DNA from: Paraburkholderia guartelaensis
Lineage (GTDB): Bacteria; Pseudomonadota; Gammaproteobacteria; Burkholderiales; Burkholderiaceae
Length of the DNA: 52,912 nt
NCBI RefSeq assembly: GCF_004353905.1
Contig: NZ_SMOD01000050.1
Location: forward strand, 1-52,912
Direction: 5' to 3'
The translations under genes were made by a program, and so were the position numbers. Positions 43,054 through 51,941 of this stretch are shown in pieces. Each line of letters opens with the position of its first letter. Position 1 is the stretch's first letter. The notes below the pieces were generated by a model, which was not told where the DNA came from, searched no databases, and was given only the letters and a program-made list of their open reading frames with translations.

Positions 43054-43935
43054 TCATTCCTGGACATCCCGTTCGCACGATGCACTGCGGGCCAGCAAAG
43101 GGGCATCCGCCGAATCTCTCCGCAGCCTTCGGCGCTCCAGCGCGTTGCGCAACTGGCCCAGGAACAGCGTGCTGACAATCAGGGCGAGATAGAGCGTGAC
43201 GAGATCGTGACGTGCGCCGTTGAGGGCGGACTGATGGACGACCAGTGCGGCATCGACAGGCGGAAGCACGCGACCCGCCCCCCCGACGGCTCGCATCATG
43301 TGGATGAAGCCCGCTGCGGAAAGCAGCGGCAACAACACGACGAAGATCAGCAGCGCCAGCCGCATGCGACGCGCCCACGCATAGTGTCGCAACCGGAACC
43401 ACAGCCCGAGGCATCCGTGTATCCAGCCGGGCGCCAGCAGCGCGAGTTGCAGGCCCTGCGTGCCGCTCGTGAGCAGCACGACGATGACGCGCTCGTAGGT
43501 GGGTTCGAAACCATAGAGCGAGGACGCAAGCCGGGTCGTCACTGCGTGGCGGATCAGCAGAAGCGGCAGACTGAGCCCTGCCCACAGACGGAGCCATTCC
43601 GCGGGCGGCAACGCCCAGTGGCGCCGCCCGTAAATCGTGTTCAACGCCAGCACGAAATGCACCGATGCGGCGCCATACAGCGCGATCGTTCCAGGCGTGC
43701 TGCGCCAAAGCCGCAGCGCGAGTACGAGACCGCGCCCGGCAAGCTCGAGCGACCAGACGCCGAGCGCGTGATTGACCAGATGCAGAAAGAGATAAGTCAG
43801 CATCACGAGGCCCGACACGAGTTGAAGCCGGCGCAGAAAGAAGTGCACGTTGTCTCTCACTGCGCTGGCGCTGCGACGGGTCATGCCGACGATGTCCATT
43901 CCTGGTTCCGCCATTTCGTGTGTCACGCCTGCCAT
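43054..43935 (-). CDS. Free-standing SdhC-like membrane domain of the adenylate-cyclase type
   Basis: Integral-membrane protein of 293 residues. R-L-Q-L-V-S-G-L-V-M-L-T-Y-L-F-L-H-L-V-N-H-A-L-G near 36-59, G-A-A-S-V-H-F-V-L-A-L-N-T-I-Y near 89 and S-L-P-L-L-L-I-R-H-A-V-T-T-R-L near 122 provide spaced histidines suited to bind b-type heme. This pattern is what I know from the N-terminal membrane part of class III adenylate cyclases of rhizobia and relatives, where a ferredoxin domain and a cyclase domain follow. Here the protein stops right after the last helix (R-N-A-L-E-R-R-R-L-R-R). No cyclase lies downstream, so it is either a truncated relic or an independent heme-membrane protein. The start is uncertain; later in-frame ATGs exist at 43914, 43899 and 43884. 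Confidence 0.75.
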   Translation of the reverse strand: MAGVTHEMAEPGMDIVGMTRRSASAVRDNVHFFLRRLQLVSGLVMLTYLFLHLVNHALGVWSLELAGRGLVLALRLWRSTPGTIALYGAASVHFVLALNTIYGRRHWALPPAEWLRLWAGLSLPLLLIRHAVTTRLASSLYGFEPTYERVIVVLLTSGTQGLQLALLAPGWIHGCLGLWFRLRHYAWARRMRLALLIFVVLLPLLSAAGFIHMMRAVGGAGRVLPPVDAALVVHQSALNGARHDLVTLYLALIVSTLFLGQLRNALERRRLRRDSADAPLLARSASCERDVQE

Positions 43936-43953
43936 ACCGTGAACCCACGCCAG

Positions 43954-43992
43954 TTATTCCCGCGCTCGACTCACGAAAAAATTCGGGAATAA
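43954..43992. promoter_or_regulatory. Outward-facing CGGGAATAA motifs
   Basis: CGGGAATAA occurs at 43984-43992 facing right and, inverted, at 43962-43954 facing left, 21 bp apart. GGGAAT-type sequences are typical -35 elements of ECF sigma factors. The right-facing copy is well placed for the metallophosphoesterase operon, with G-T-A-T-T sixteen bases on. The left-facing copy would start transcription near 43925, inside the annotated start of the membrane gene, favouring a later start codon. Alternatively the pair is one operator. Confidence 0.45.
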
Positions 43993-44088
43993 AACTTCAG
44001 CGCTCGCGGTATTGCACGTGAAGCCCGCCCTGGAGGCGCTCCGTACTGCGCCGGCGGTCGACTTCCTAAAACCAGTCGAGAGGACATC

Positions 44089-45024
44089 ATGTCGTCAGAT
44101 CTTCCTTCCCAACCGTCACGCCGCAACGCCCTGAAATGCCTCGCCTTTGGTGGCGCCGGCACCGTGTTCGTTCTGGCCGGGGGCGTCCTCACGCCCGTGG
44201 AGCTGGCACTGGCGGCGAGCAGCAAAGAAAACGCCGGCGTTCCGCTCTTTTTGCAGATCAGCGACTCGCATATTGGCTTCAACAAGGAAGCCAATCCCGA
44301 CGTCGCGGGCACGCTCAAACAGACGATTGACTATGTCAACGCCATGCCGGTCAAACCCGCTCTGGCGATTCACACGGGCGATATCACCCATCTCTCCAAA
44401 CCTGAGGAATTCGATCTGGCGGCGCAATTGCTCTCCGGTCTCAGCATTACGGAGTTGCACACCACGCCCGGCGAACACGATGTGACGGATGGACCGCAGG
44501 GCGAATACTTCAAGCGTTTCGGCAAGGCATCGGACAACCGCGGCTACTACAGCTTCGACCACAATGGCGTGCACTTCATCGCGCTCGTCAACGTCATGCA
44601 TTTCAAGCCAAACGGGCTGGGTAACCTGGGCGAGGACCAACTCGCCTGGCTCGAAAACGACTTGAAGGGCCGCACGTCGAGCACGCCGATCGTGGTGTTT
44701 ACGCACATGCCAATGTGGACGATCTACGAACCATGGGGCTGGGGTACTGGCGATGCGGGCCAGGCAATGGATTACCTAAAGCGCTTCGGCTCGGTGACCG
44801 TGCTCAACGGCCATATTCATCAGATCGTTTCCAAGGTGGAGGGCAATATCACGTTCCACACGGCGCGCTCGACCGCCTATCCGCAACCGACGGCCGGCGA
44901 TGGACCCGGACCCGGGCCGCTCAAGGTGGCAAGCGATCAGCTACCGAAGATGCTTGGCGTAACCAGTATCCGGATCACGCGCCACCCCCTCGCGGCGACG
45001 CTTTCCGACACGTCCCTCGCCTGA
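44089..45024 (+). CDS. Tat-exported metallophosphoesterase
   Basis: Calcineurin-like phosphoesterase of 311 residues. The N-terminus S-R-R-N-A-L-K-C-L-A-F-G-G-A-G is a Tat-like signal. Metal and catalytic motifs are I-S-D-S-H-I-G (Asp, His), H-T-G-D-I-T-H (Asp), P-G-E-H-D (Asn replaced by Glu), F-T-H-M-P (His) and N-G-H-I-H-Q (two His). The family hydrolyses phosphomono- or diesters; the Glu substitution is notable. It is followed 35 bp later by a cupredoxin gene, apparently one operon. Substrate unknown. Confidence 0.9.
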   Translation: MSSDLPSQPSRRNALKCLAFGGAGTVFVLAGGVLTPVELALAASSKENAGVPLFLQISDSHIGFNKEANPDVAGTLKQTIDYVNAMPVKPALAIHTGDITHLSKPEEFDLAAQLLSGLSITELHTTPGEHDVTDGPQGEYFKRFGKASDNRGYYSFDHNGVHFIALVNVMHFKPNGLGNLGEDQLAWLENDLKGRTSSTPIVVFTHMPMWTIYEPWGWGTGDAGQAMDYLKRFGSVTVLNGHIHQIVSKVEGNITFHTARSTAYPQPTAGDGPGPGPLKVASDQLPKMLGVTSIRITRHPLAATLSDTSLA

Positions 45025-45059
45025 CCTTGCGTCTCGCTCACTGAACAAGGATCCGAGCC

Positions 45060-45407
45060 ATGCTCTCCATTCACTTTCGTCGCGCGTTCGCCCTCTTCTA
45101 CGGGATCGGGATGCTCATGGCGGGGGCCTCCCTTGGCGTGCCTGCCGCGCAGGCGCAGGAGCCCAATGAGATCGACATCAAGAATTTCATGTTTTCGCCG
45201 ATGGCGCTCACCGTGAAAGCGGGCACCACGGTCACCTGGAAAAATATGGATGGCGAACCGCATACGGTCGTCAACGATGCAGGCGTATTTCACTCCGCCG
45301 CGCTCGACCAGAACGACACGTACCAGTTCAAGTTCGACAAGCCGGGGGTATATAAAGTGTTTTGCGGCATCCACCCGTATATGAAGGCGACCATTACGGT
45401 GCAGTAG
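45060..45407 (+). CDS. Periplasmic cupredoxin (plastocyanin/amicyanin type)
   Basis: Small blue copper protein of 115 residues. The signal peptide ends at A-Q-A-Q-E; the mature domain is about 82 residues. Type 1 copper ligands are visible: His in G-E-P-H-T-V-V, then Cys, His and Met in F-C-G-I-H-P-Y-M. It should carry single electrons in the periplasm or hold copper. It is co-transcribed with the metallophosphoesterase, a pairing that recurs in Burkholderiales as far as I recall, often with an ECF sigma factor; none is present here. It ends at a shared hairpin. Confidence 0.93.
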   Translation: MLSIHFRRAFALFYGIGMLMAGASLGVPAAQAQEPNEIDIKNFMFSPMALTVKAGTTVTWKNMDGEPHTVVNDAGVFHSAALDQNDTYQFKFDKPGVYKVFCGIHPYMKATITVQ

Positions 45408-45428
45408 AAACCCAGGCACTGATACGGA

Positions 45429-45474
45429 GCGTCGTCGCGCGCGTGTGCAACTCACTTGCACTGCGCGACGACGC
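45429..45474. terminator. Shared bidirectional hairpin between convergent genes
   Basis: Outer stem GCGTCGTCGCGC (45429-45440) pairs with 45463-45474; an inner stem GTGCAA/TTGCAC (45445-45450, 45456-45461) closes a CTCAC loop. No U-tract on either side. It lies between the cupredoxin and the convergent hydrolase gene. Confidence 0.7.
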
Positions 45475-45485
45475 CTGGTCGCGGC

Positions 45486-47756
45486 TCAAGGATTCGGCAG
45501 CAGGGTCGGAGAAATCTGCGCCGCATTGCTGATGAAGACGTTCGTCGCATCGTCCTGCAGCAAGTAGCCTTGTTTGACGAGTGCGTTCGCCGCCTTCGCA
45601 ACCGCCGCCTGATAGCGCGAGCGGCTGCCGCCATAGAGCGTGTTCAGCGTGGTGCGGCTATCGAAGCCTCCCGACTGCGCGGACGCGCTCACCGCGAAGG
45701 GAATCGCCGCGCCGTTGGAGATGCAGCCTTCGCCGATCGCATGGCCCGCACCGCGATAGTTCCACCCGGTGTAGGTCGCGAGCGGCACGCTCACGTCCGG
45801 CACGAGCACGCCCGTGGTTTCGTTGCCGTTAGCGTCGACCTTGGGCACAAGTATCGTGTAGGGCTGCGCAGTGTTCACAACTGGCACGGCCTTGCTGTAG
45901 TCGGTCACGAAGACCTGATTGTATTCGCCGTTGAAGGTGAGACTGAGCGCTGTCGGCGTTGCGGCAGGACCGCTCGGCACGGTCACGCTCTCGAGGTTAG
46001 GAAAGCCTGTCGCCGCTTGCGTCGGCGCGACCAGATTGCCCGATGCCACGGTCGGATATTGCGAGGCGGGCGGCTCCGTGCCCTTGCCGGCCCACGCGAC
46101 GAGCGCGGGAATCAACGCGCGCTCGACGGGCGCTTCCTCCACGGGCGAGCCCGGCAACTGACACAGACTGCCTATGGCCGGCACCGTGAAGTTACCCGTG
46201 GTCACGCCGCTGCCACCGCCGTGCTGCGTGCCAGGCACGAGGTAGTAGCGCACGTTCGGCGGCAAATGGACGTCATTGCCCCGTCCGTCCGTGACGACCA
46301 GCGACGCGGCCCCGCCCCACCATTCAAACGCACCGTCGAGTTGCATGATCTTCGGACACGTACCGGAGGCCTCGCAACGCTTCAGCAGTCCATCGGTTGC
46401 ACCGCTGACCGGATCGGTGGTGACCGCGTAGGTAAAGGGGAACTGGAAACCCGGCATGAAGTGATCCTCATGCTGTTTCGACCACCGTCCCGGCTGTGCG
46501 AACGCAGCGTTGGTCCACGTGCGGCGTGCAGCGGAAATGATCGGGAATAGTCCGTCGAAGACGATCCTTCCGCGCTTGTCCTCGTTGAATCCCTGATAGA
46601 GGAAGTCCTTGATGAAGCGGCCCGACTGCGAAATGCCTTCGCCGATCGCGACGTCGAAGTTCTCATCTCTGGAGCATCGCGACGCTGCACAGGCCGCATC
46701 CTTCAGATCGTTGAGCGGATTCTGTACGCCTCGCGCATCGGACCTGTCGTAGCGCAGCCATGAAACGAGATCGCGCAACGCCGCAAAGCCGATACCGTCA
46801 ATGGTCGGCGCCGCGGCCTTATAGACGAAGCTGTAAATCGTCCCGGCATCGGGCGCGACGGTCCTGCCGTTGGGACCCGGCACCGACGCGGGCGGCGTGA
46901 ACTTGACCGAATAGTTGCCTTCATAGACATTGTTCGGCGTACTGATATAGCTCCACGAAGTCACCTTCGTTGACGGCGCGGTATAGGTTTGCACGCCGCC
47001 CGGAATGCTGCCGTATGCCGACAGCCACGATTGCCGTGCGGTGAAGGTAACGCTGCCCGTGTCGTTGAGATTGGCGGGCGGGTACGTGAGGGGAATCGTC
47101 GTCGGATCGCCTCCCGCGTAGTCGGGAATGAACTCTTCGCGCGACAGCGCCGTCACCGGCGACCCGTCCTTGTTGGTCGCCACAGGGAATTTCGTGCCGA
47201 CCAGACCCGTGCCGGCCAGCGTGCTCGTGCCGTTGAGCGGAATGTCGCCTTGCCAGCCGCTCCAGAGAATCGTATAGCCATGGCGCAGCAACGATGGGAA
47301 CGTGGACGGCGGCGGTGCGCCGGTATCGAGCGCGCCGCCACCGATGAACGACCCATCGGCGAGCTTGTTGCCGCGATTCACAACGTCGTAGAAGAGCACA
47401 CGCGTAGCGTTCGCCGCGCTCTGCGGACGCAGGATCACGACATCGGTCCAATAGTCGACGTAGCCATCGACTCCGATAGGTGCGTTCCTGATATTGACGA
47501 TGCCCGCGTTGAGCGGGGAGCGCGGGTCGAGAGCGCCATGCACGACGGCGGTGATGACCTCATATGGCCCAGGCGCACCCGCGGGCGTCGCACCGCCAAA
47601 CGCCGGTGCGGAAGAAATGATCTGAAAGCTCTTGATGAAACCCGCGCCCCGTTGGCCAGCTTGAGGGCCGTGCGGATCGCCGTGTGCGATGCCGCCGACG
47701 AACATTCCACTCGCACCGAAAATCAGTAGCATTCCTATATTTCGAGTCTTCATCAT
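45486..47756 (-). CDS. Large secreted alpha/beta hydrolase domain protein
   Basis: Exported hydrolase-like protein of 756 residues. A Sec signal peptide M-M-K-T-R-N-I-G-M-L-L-I-F-G, with cleavage near A-H-G-D-P, is followed by the alpha/beta hydrolase-domain family (Abhydrolase_10) pattern. Visible blocks are F-Y-D-V-V-N-R-G-N-K near 128, L-W-S-G-W-Q-G-D-I near 165, and the nucleophile elbow G-E-G-I-S-Q-S-G-R-F near 400. P-G-T-Q-H-G-G-G near 555 could hold the catalytic His. GGAG is five bases upstream of the first ATG of a tandem pair. It is monocistronic. Relatives are annotated only as hydrolases of unknown substrate. Confidence 0.85.
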   Translation of the reverse strand: MMKTRNIGMLLIFGASGMFVGGIAHGDPHGPQAGQRGAGFIKSFQIISSAPAFGGATPAGAPGPYEVITAVVHGALDPRSPLNAGIVNIRNAPIGVDGYVDYWTDVVILRPQSAANATRVLFYDVVNRGNKLADGSFIGGGALDTGAPPPSTFPSLLRHGYTILWSGWQGDIPLNGTSTLAGTGLVGTKFPVATNKDGSPVTALSREEFIPDYAGGDPTTIPLTYPPANLNDTGSVTFTARQSWLSAYGSIPGGVQTYTAPSTKVTSWSYISTPNNVYEGNYSVKFTPPASVPGPNGRTVAPDAGTIYSFVYKAAAPTIDGIGFAALRDLVSWLRYDRSDARGVQNPLNDLKDAACAASRCSRDENFDVAIGEGISQSGRFIKDFLYQGFNEDKRGRIVFDGLFPIISAARRTWTNAAFAQPGRWSKQHEDHFMPGFQFPFTYAVTTDPVSGATDGLLKRCEASGTCPKIMQLDGAFEWWGGAASLVVTDGRGNDVHLPPNVRYYLVPGTQHGGGSGVTTGNFTVPAIGSLCQLPGSPVEEAPVERALIPALVAWAGKGTEPPASQYPTVASGNLVAPTQAATGFPNLESVTVPSGPAATPTALSLTFNGEYNQVFVTDYSKAVPVVNTAQPYTILVPKVDANGNETTGVLVPDVSVPLATYTGWNYRGAGHAIGEGCISNGAAIPFAVSASAQSGGFDSRTTLNTLYGGSRSRYQAAVAKAANALVKQGYLLQDDATNVFISNAAQISPTLLPNP

Positions 47757-48040
47757 AGAATCTCCTAACCGTGGCGAACGTGGCAGAAGCGGAGCCTCGC
47801 GCTGCGTCCTTTGAAGAACGGCGAGCCCGAGAGATGCAAGGCTTTCACGCGGATTGGTCAGCATCGCGCAACGCATGCTGGACCGACACACGGAAGTAGG
47901 CGTGGCTGAAGTCGGATGTTTACAATTGGCCGAAATAGTTCGTTAAATTTTGTGCGGCCTTGTGTATTTATAATTCGCGCAAACACGATTCCAACTGTCG
48001 TTTACGCGTACGCTGCACCCGCTTGCGCGGGCTTCGCAAG

Positions 48041-48346
48041 TCAGCGTTTCGTGATGTCGTCGCCGGGCGAGTCCTTGTGGACGACCTCGACGTCGACGGT
48101 CCGTCCGTCATCGTCGAACTCGCGCGCTTGCCGGCGCAACGCGCGGATCCTCCACCAGAGATAGCCGGCAACAATTACCCCCACTGCGAACAGCACGGCA
48201 AGCAGCACCACCGACAGCATCGCTGCCGCCACCAGCACGATTGTGCTCACGACGACGGCAGACAGCCGGCCGAACCATCCATATTCGCCGATCCGGATCC
48301 CTTTCTCGAATGTCGCGCGCCGCGGCGACGGTTTCTCGTTGCCCAT
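48041..48346 (-). CDS. Small membrane protein (101 residues)
   Basis: The protein has a charged N-terminus M-G-N-E-K-P-S-P-R-R, then one or two closely packed hydrophobic helices (W-F-G-R-L-S-A-V-V-V-S-T-I-V-L-V-A-A-A-M-L and on to Y-L-W-W-R). A cytoplasmic acidic tail follows (R-R-Q-A-R-E-F-D-D-D-G-R-T-V-D-V-E-V-V). AGAGGG directly precedes the ATG. No family recognised. Divergent from the APC permease gene with 296 bp between. Confidence 0.75.
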   Translation of the reverse strand: MGNEKPSPRRATFEKGIRIGEYGWFGRLSAVVVSTIVLVAAAMLSVVLLAVLFAVGVIVAGYLWWRIRALRRQAREFDDDGRTVDVEVVHKDSPGDDITKR

Positions 48347-48642
48347 CCCTCTTCTCCCTGCCGCCGTCCAGCTGAACCGCTCGCGCGAGCATGGACTTGC
48401 CTGTGGACGGCGAACCATCAATTACGCCGACGAATCCCGCGATATGCGTGGCGCATTTGCAGGATCAACATCTTGCTGGCAAACGTGAAGCGTTCCGAAA
48501 CATCTCCGCCTACGCATGCCGATCGTCGTCGCTCGGTTAACTCAAACTTACCCTTTGCCAACTCGCGCCTGTGTCTATTCTAAAGAAGTAAGGCAAGCCG
48601 AATCGAGTCGTTTCCAGTCACAGACGAATGGGACAACCTATC

Positions 48643-50103
48643 ATGGCTGACACGAGCTACACGGCACGCAAGTCCGTCGCCGACATAGTGGGAAGCGCCG
48701 AAGCCGAAGGCGTTCGAACTCTGTCGAAGACCCTGGGGGCGCCCAGCATCACGGCGATGGGCATCGGCGCCATTATCGGCGCGGGTATTTTCGTCCTCAC
48801 TGGCACGGCGGCGGCACAATTTGCCGGACCGGGCATCATCCTGTCGTTCGTGCTGGGCGGAATTGCGTGTGCGTTTGTCGGCCTTTGCTACTCGGAACTG
48901 GCCGCCATGCTCCCCGTATGCGGCAGCACTTACACGTATACGTATGCGACGCTCGGCGAAGTGTTTGCCTGGATCATCGGCTGGGACCTGATTCTCGAGT
49001 ACGCCATGGGCGCCGCGACGGTCGCAGTCGGTTGGTCAGGGTATATCGTCAGCCTGTTGCGTAACGTCGGGATCAACATTCCGCCCACGCTCGCTGCCGC
49101 ACCCGGCACAACAGTCCAGCTGGCTGACGGCACGACTGCCACCGGCACGATCAATCTGCCCGCCGTGCTGATCATCGCTATTCTCACGACGATGCTGGTG
49201 CTCGGCACGCGAGAGTCGGCGCGCGTGAACAACGTGATGGTCGTCATCAAGCTGGCGGTCGTGGCGGCCTTCATCGCCATCGGCGCGTTCTTCGTGCATC
49301 CCGCCAACTGGCATCCATTCGTGCCCCCCAACACCGGCGCGTTCGGCAGCTTCGGGGCGAGCGGCATTCTGCGTGGCTCAGCAGTCGTGTTCTTTGCCTT
49401 CATCGGCTTCGATGCAGTATCGACCGCCGCTCAGGAGGCGAAACGGCCACAGCGCGACATGCCCATCGGGATCCTCGGATCGCTCATTATCTGCACGGTG
49501 CTCTATATCCTGGTGGCCGCCGTGCTCACCGGACTCGTTCCGTACGCACAACTGAACGTTCCCGACCCGATCGCCAAGGGCGTCGACGCCATTGGTTTCA
49601 CCTGGTTCTCCGTAATCATCAAGATCGGCGCGCTCACCGGGCTGACCACCGTGATACTCGTGCTGCTCTATGGGCAGAGCCGCATCTTCTACACGATGTC
49701 GGAGGACAGGCTGCTTCCCCATCTGTTCTCCACCGTCCATCCGCGCCTGCACACGCCGCATCGAAGCCAGATCATGATCGGCACGGTCGTCGCCATCGTG
49801 GCGGCCCTCACGCCGATCGGCGTACTAGGCGAGATGGTCAGCATCGGGACGCTGTTTGCGTTCGTGCTCGTGTGCGGCGCAGTCATGTACCTGCGGCGCA
49901 GCGACTCCGACGCGAGCCGCCCATTCCGCGCGCCGGGCGTGCCGATTGTCCCCATTCTCGGCATCGCGTTTTGCGTATTGCTGATGGCGGGGCTGCCGTT
50001 CATCACCTGGGTACGGCTGATCGTCTGGCTGTTGATCGGCATGCTGATCTACATGTCTTATGGCCGGCATCATTCGCGACTGCGTCATCCGGAGCGTGAA
50101 TGA
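48643..50103 (+). CDS. APC-family amino acid permease (cationic amino acid transporter type)
   Basis: Inner-membrane transporter of 486 residues with twelve predicted helices. The substrate-site motif G-I-G-A-I-I-G-A-G-I-F-V-L-T-G is at about 39-53, and F-F-A-F-I-G-F-D-A-V-S-T-A-A-Q-E-A follows near 250, a hallmark of the CAT/YfnA group. The start could be ATG 48628 or 48643; 48643 gives the usual N-terminus M-A-D-T-S-Y and has G-G-G-A upstream. It should import a basic or branched amino acid by proton symport. Monocistronic or with the lipoprotein gene 18 bp downstream. Confidence 0.93.
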   Translation: MADTSYTARKSVADIVGSAEAEGVRTLSKTLGAPSITAMGIGAIIGAGIFVLTGTAAAQFAGPGIILSFVLGGIACAFVGLCYSELAAMLPVCGSTYTYTYATLGEVFAWIIGWDLILEYAMGAATVAVGWSGYIVSLLRNVGINIPPTLAAAPGTTVQLADGTTATGTINLPAVLIIAILTTMLVLGTRESARVNNVMVVIKLAVVAAFIAIGAFFVHPANWHPFVPPNTGAFGSFGASGILRGSAVVFFAFIGFDAVSTAAQEAKRPQRDMPIGILGSLIICTVLYILVAAVLTGLVPYAQLNVPDPIAKGVDAIGFTWFSVIIKIGALTGLTTVILVLLYGQSRIFYTMSEDRLLPHLFSTVHPRLHTPHRSQIMIGTVVAIVAALTPIGVLGEMVSIGTLFAFVLVCGAVMYLRRSDSDASRPFRAPGVPIVPILGIAFCVLLMAGLPFITWVRLIVWLLIGMLIYMSYGRHHSRLRHPERE

Positions 50104-50121
50104 AGGAAACGGCGGGCAACC

Positions 50122-50874
50122 ATGGACGCTCACCACGCACGTTTCGTTCGCCCGGCGCTGGCTGGAATTTGCCTGGCTTCCCTCGCGACGCTTGCCGCTT
50201 GCGGCGGAAACTCATGTATCGGCCTCAACGGCTGCGGCGGCACCACCGTGACACCAAACGTCACCATCTCCGGCACGGCCGCCACCGGCACCGCGATCGC
50301 CAGCGCGACGGTCAACTTCAGCTGTGCCCAGGGCTCGGGGTCCACCCTGTCCGACGGCGGTGGACACTACACGATCACGTTCGACGCCACGCCTCCTTGC
50401 ATCCTCACCGCAAGCTCCGGCGGCATGAGCCTGCATTCGCTGGCATTTGCCGGCGGCACATTCAATACGACGCCCGAAACTGAGTTGATGCTCGTCTACC
50501 TTGCTTCACAACTCGGCACGAGCGAGAGTGGTTTGATAGCCGGCTTCCCGACCAACTCGCAGTACCAGCAGGTACTGGGAAACGCGGCTGATGTGCAGGC
50601 TGCGCAATCGGCGGTCGTCACGAATCTGCAGCAGCACTATGCGGTCACGCTAACGGCACCGGCATTTCTAACGACGTCCTTTACGGTAGGTCAGGCAGGC
50701 GTCGACAGCGATCTGGGCACGCTAGCGGCAGCAGGAGCGATCGACGCCAATGGCATGCCCGATCCTGCGGCCGTCTCGCTGCTGTCCGCCGCTGGCGCTG
50801 CGCATCCGCTTACCGGGACGTCTGCACCTTCCTCAGGGACTGGTGGTACTGGTTCTGGGAGCGGGACGATGTGA
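50122..50874 (+). CDS. Lipoprotein with repetitive Gly/Ser-rich tail
   Basis: Outer-membrane or periplasmic lipoprotein of 250 residues. The signal peptide carries the lipobox L-A-A-C with Cys27. The mature part begins G-G-N-S-C-I-G-L-N-G-C-G-G and contains an Ig-like or carboxypeptidase-regulatory-like strand pattern (V-T-I-S-G-T-A-A-T-G-T-A-I-A-S-A-T-V). It ends in a low-complexity G-T-G-G-T-G-S-G-S-G tail. No enzyme motif. It follows the permease by 18 bp and could share its transcript. Similar lipoproteins occur in Burkholderia but their role is unknown. Confidence 0.85.
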   Translation: MDAHHARFVRPALAGICLASLATLAACGGNSCIGLNGCGGTTVTPNVTISGTAATGTAIASATVNFSCAQGSGSTLSDGGGHYTITFDATPPCILTASSGGMSLHSLAFAGGTFNTTPETELMLVYLASQLGTSESGLIAGFPTNSQYQQVLGNAADVQAAQSAVVTNLQQHYAVTLTAPAFLTTSFTVGQAGVDSDLGTLAAAGAIDANGMPDPAAVSLLSAAGAAHPLTGTSAPSSGTGGTGSGSGTM

Positions 50875-50927
50875 CGTGGACTTAACCGCCAGAACATCGA
50901 GTGGGCAGCCCGTCACACCCGCTAAAC

Positions 50928-51938
50928 TCACTTGAACGCGGGTGAAATAATCGTCGAAATGAGTTGCGCAACTGCGAGGTGCGTTGCCTCCGGGATACCG
51001 TCGACATTGCCGTCGACCACATTCGCCACGGAATTGATGAGACCGATGTCGACGCCTCGCCGCAACAACGCGGCTTCCATCAATGGCGTATGTGCAAGCG
51101 ACGCCTTCCTGCATCGCGCTGCGTAAGCCCCCGCGATTGCGTAACAACCCCAGTTCGAACATGCGGCAGTGACAAGTACGTCAGTTCCCGTGACTGCGCC
51201 AATGCCAGCGCTGCCATCGGGCCGCTTGTCGCCGAACTTCACGTAGCCCTTGACCGCTTCAGCGACGACGCCCATACCGATTTCGTTGCCGCCATCACCA
51301 ACCGCAACGGTCGGGACTTTCCGCTCGATGCACTCGTCGAACAGATAGTCGATGCGTGCGCGGCCCATGCCATAGTCGATGCCTCGCATGCTGCAGTAGA
51401 TGCCATCGACATTACGGCCAACACGCTCAGTCGAAAAGAACAGCCCAGGCTTGTACTTCTCGATGAGCGCAGGCGAAACTGCTTTCGCCTGCGCGTCATC
51501 GATCGGGAAGGCTTCGACACAAACGACAGCGAGACTTCCGTCATCGCGTGCAATCTTTGCCTGTTCGTACGGCAGGACGGTCAATCCCGCAGTGGTGAGA
51601 ATCGCCGCGGTGGTTTCAATCAGCGTCTCCTCCACGAAGGTGATGCACAGCGCGTTCTTAGAAAGCGCCAAAGCACGAACGACCGCGGCAAGGCCGGCAG
51701 GACCGTCGTTCTCCCCAATGGAAGGCGAAATCCATGCACGGGACACGGAGCCAGTCGTGACAAATACGTTAGCCTTCTCCGGGATGCCCAAGAGAGCATC
51801 TGCGGCAGCACCGACGAGAGAACTACCCTGGTGCTCACGCGCCGCACGGTACAGGTGCTCCACGCCGCGTCCGCCGAGGTCTAGAGAGACCAGCGCGTCG
51901 AGCCGGTCGTCGATCTGACTGAATTCTTTATTTGCCAT
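50928..51938 (-). CDS. D-glutamate cyclase-like protein (DUF4392/GLUCM C-terminal family)
   Basis: Protein of 336 residues. G-D-G-G-N-E-I-G-M-G (about 216-225), V-T-G-T-D-V-L-V-T-A-A-C-S-N-W-G-C-Y (about 252-269) and the early N-V-F-V-T-T-G segment (about 57-63) are the pattern of the bacterial DUF4392 family and the C-terminal half of vertebrate D-glutamate cyclase, which turns D-glutamate into 5-oxo-D-proline. It follows the SelA-like gene by 3 bp, evidently one operon. That operon has been cut by an IS, so this gene may now lack its promoter. Activity is inferred only from family. Confidence 0.8.
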   Translation of the reverse strand: MANKEFSQIDDRLDALVSLDLGGRGVEHLYRAAREHQGSSLVGAAADALLGIPEKANVFVTTGSVSRAWISPSIGENDGPAGLAAVVRALALSKNALCITFVEETLIETTAAILTTAGLTVLPYEQAKIARDDGSLAVVCVEAFPIDDAQAKAVSPALIEKYKPGLFFSTERVGRNVDGIYCSMRGIDYGMGRARIDYLFDECIERKVPTVAVGDGGNEIGMGVVAEAVKGYVKFGDKRPDGSAGIGAVTGTDVLVTAACSNWGCYAIAGAYAARCRKASLAHTPLMEAALLRRGVDIGLINSVANVVDGNVDGIPEATHLAVAQLISTIISPAFK

Positions 51939-51941
51939 TTT

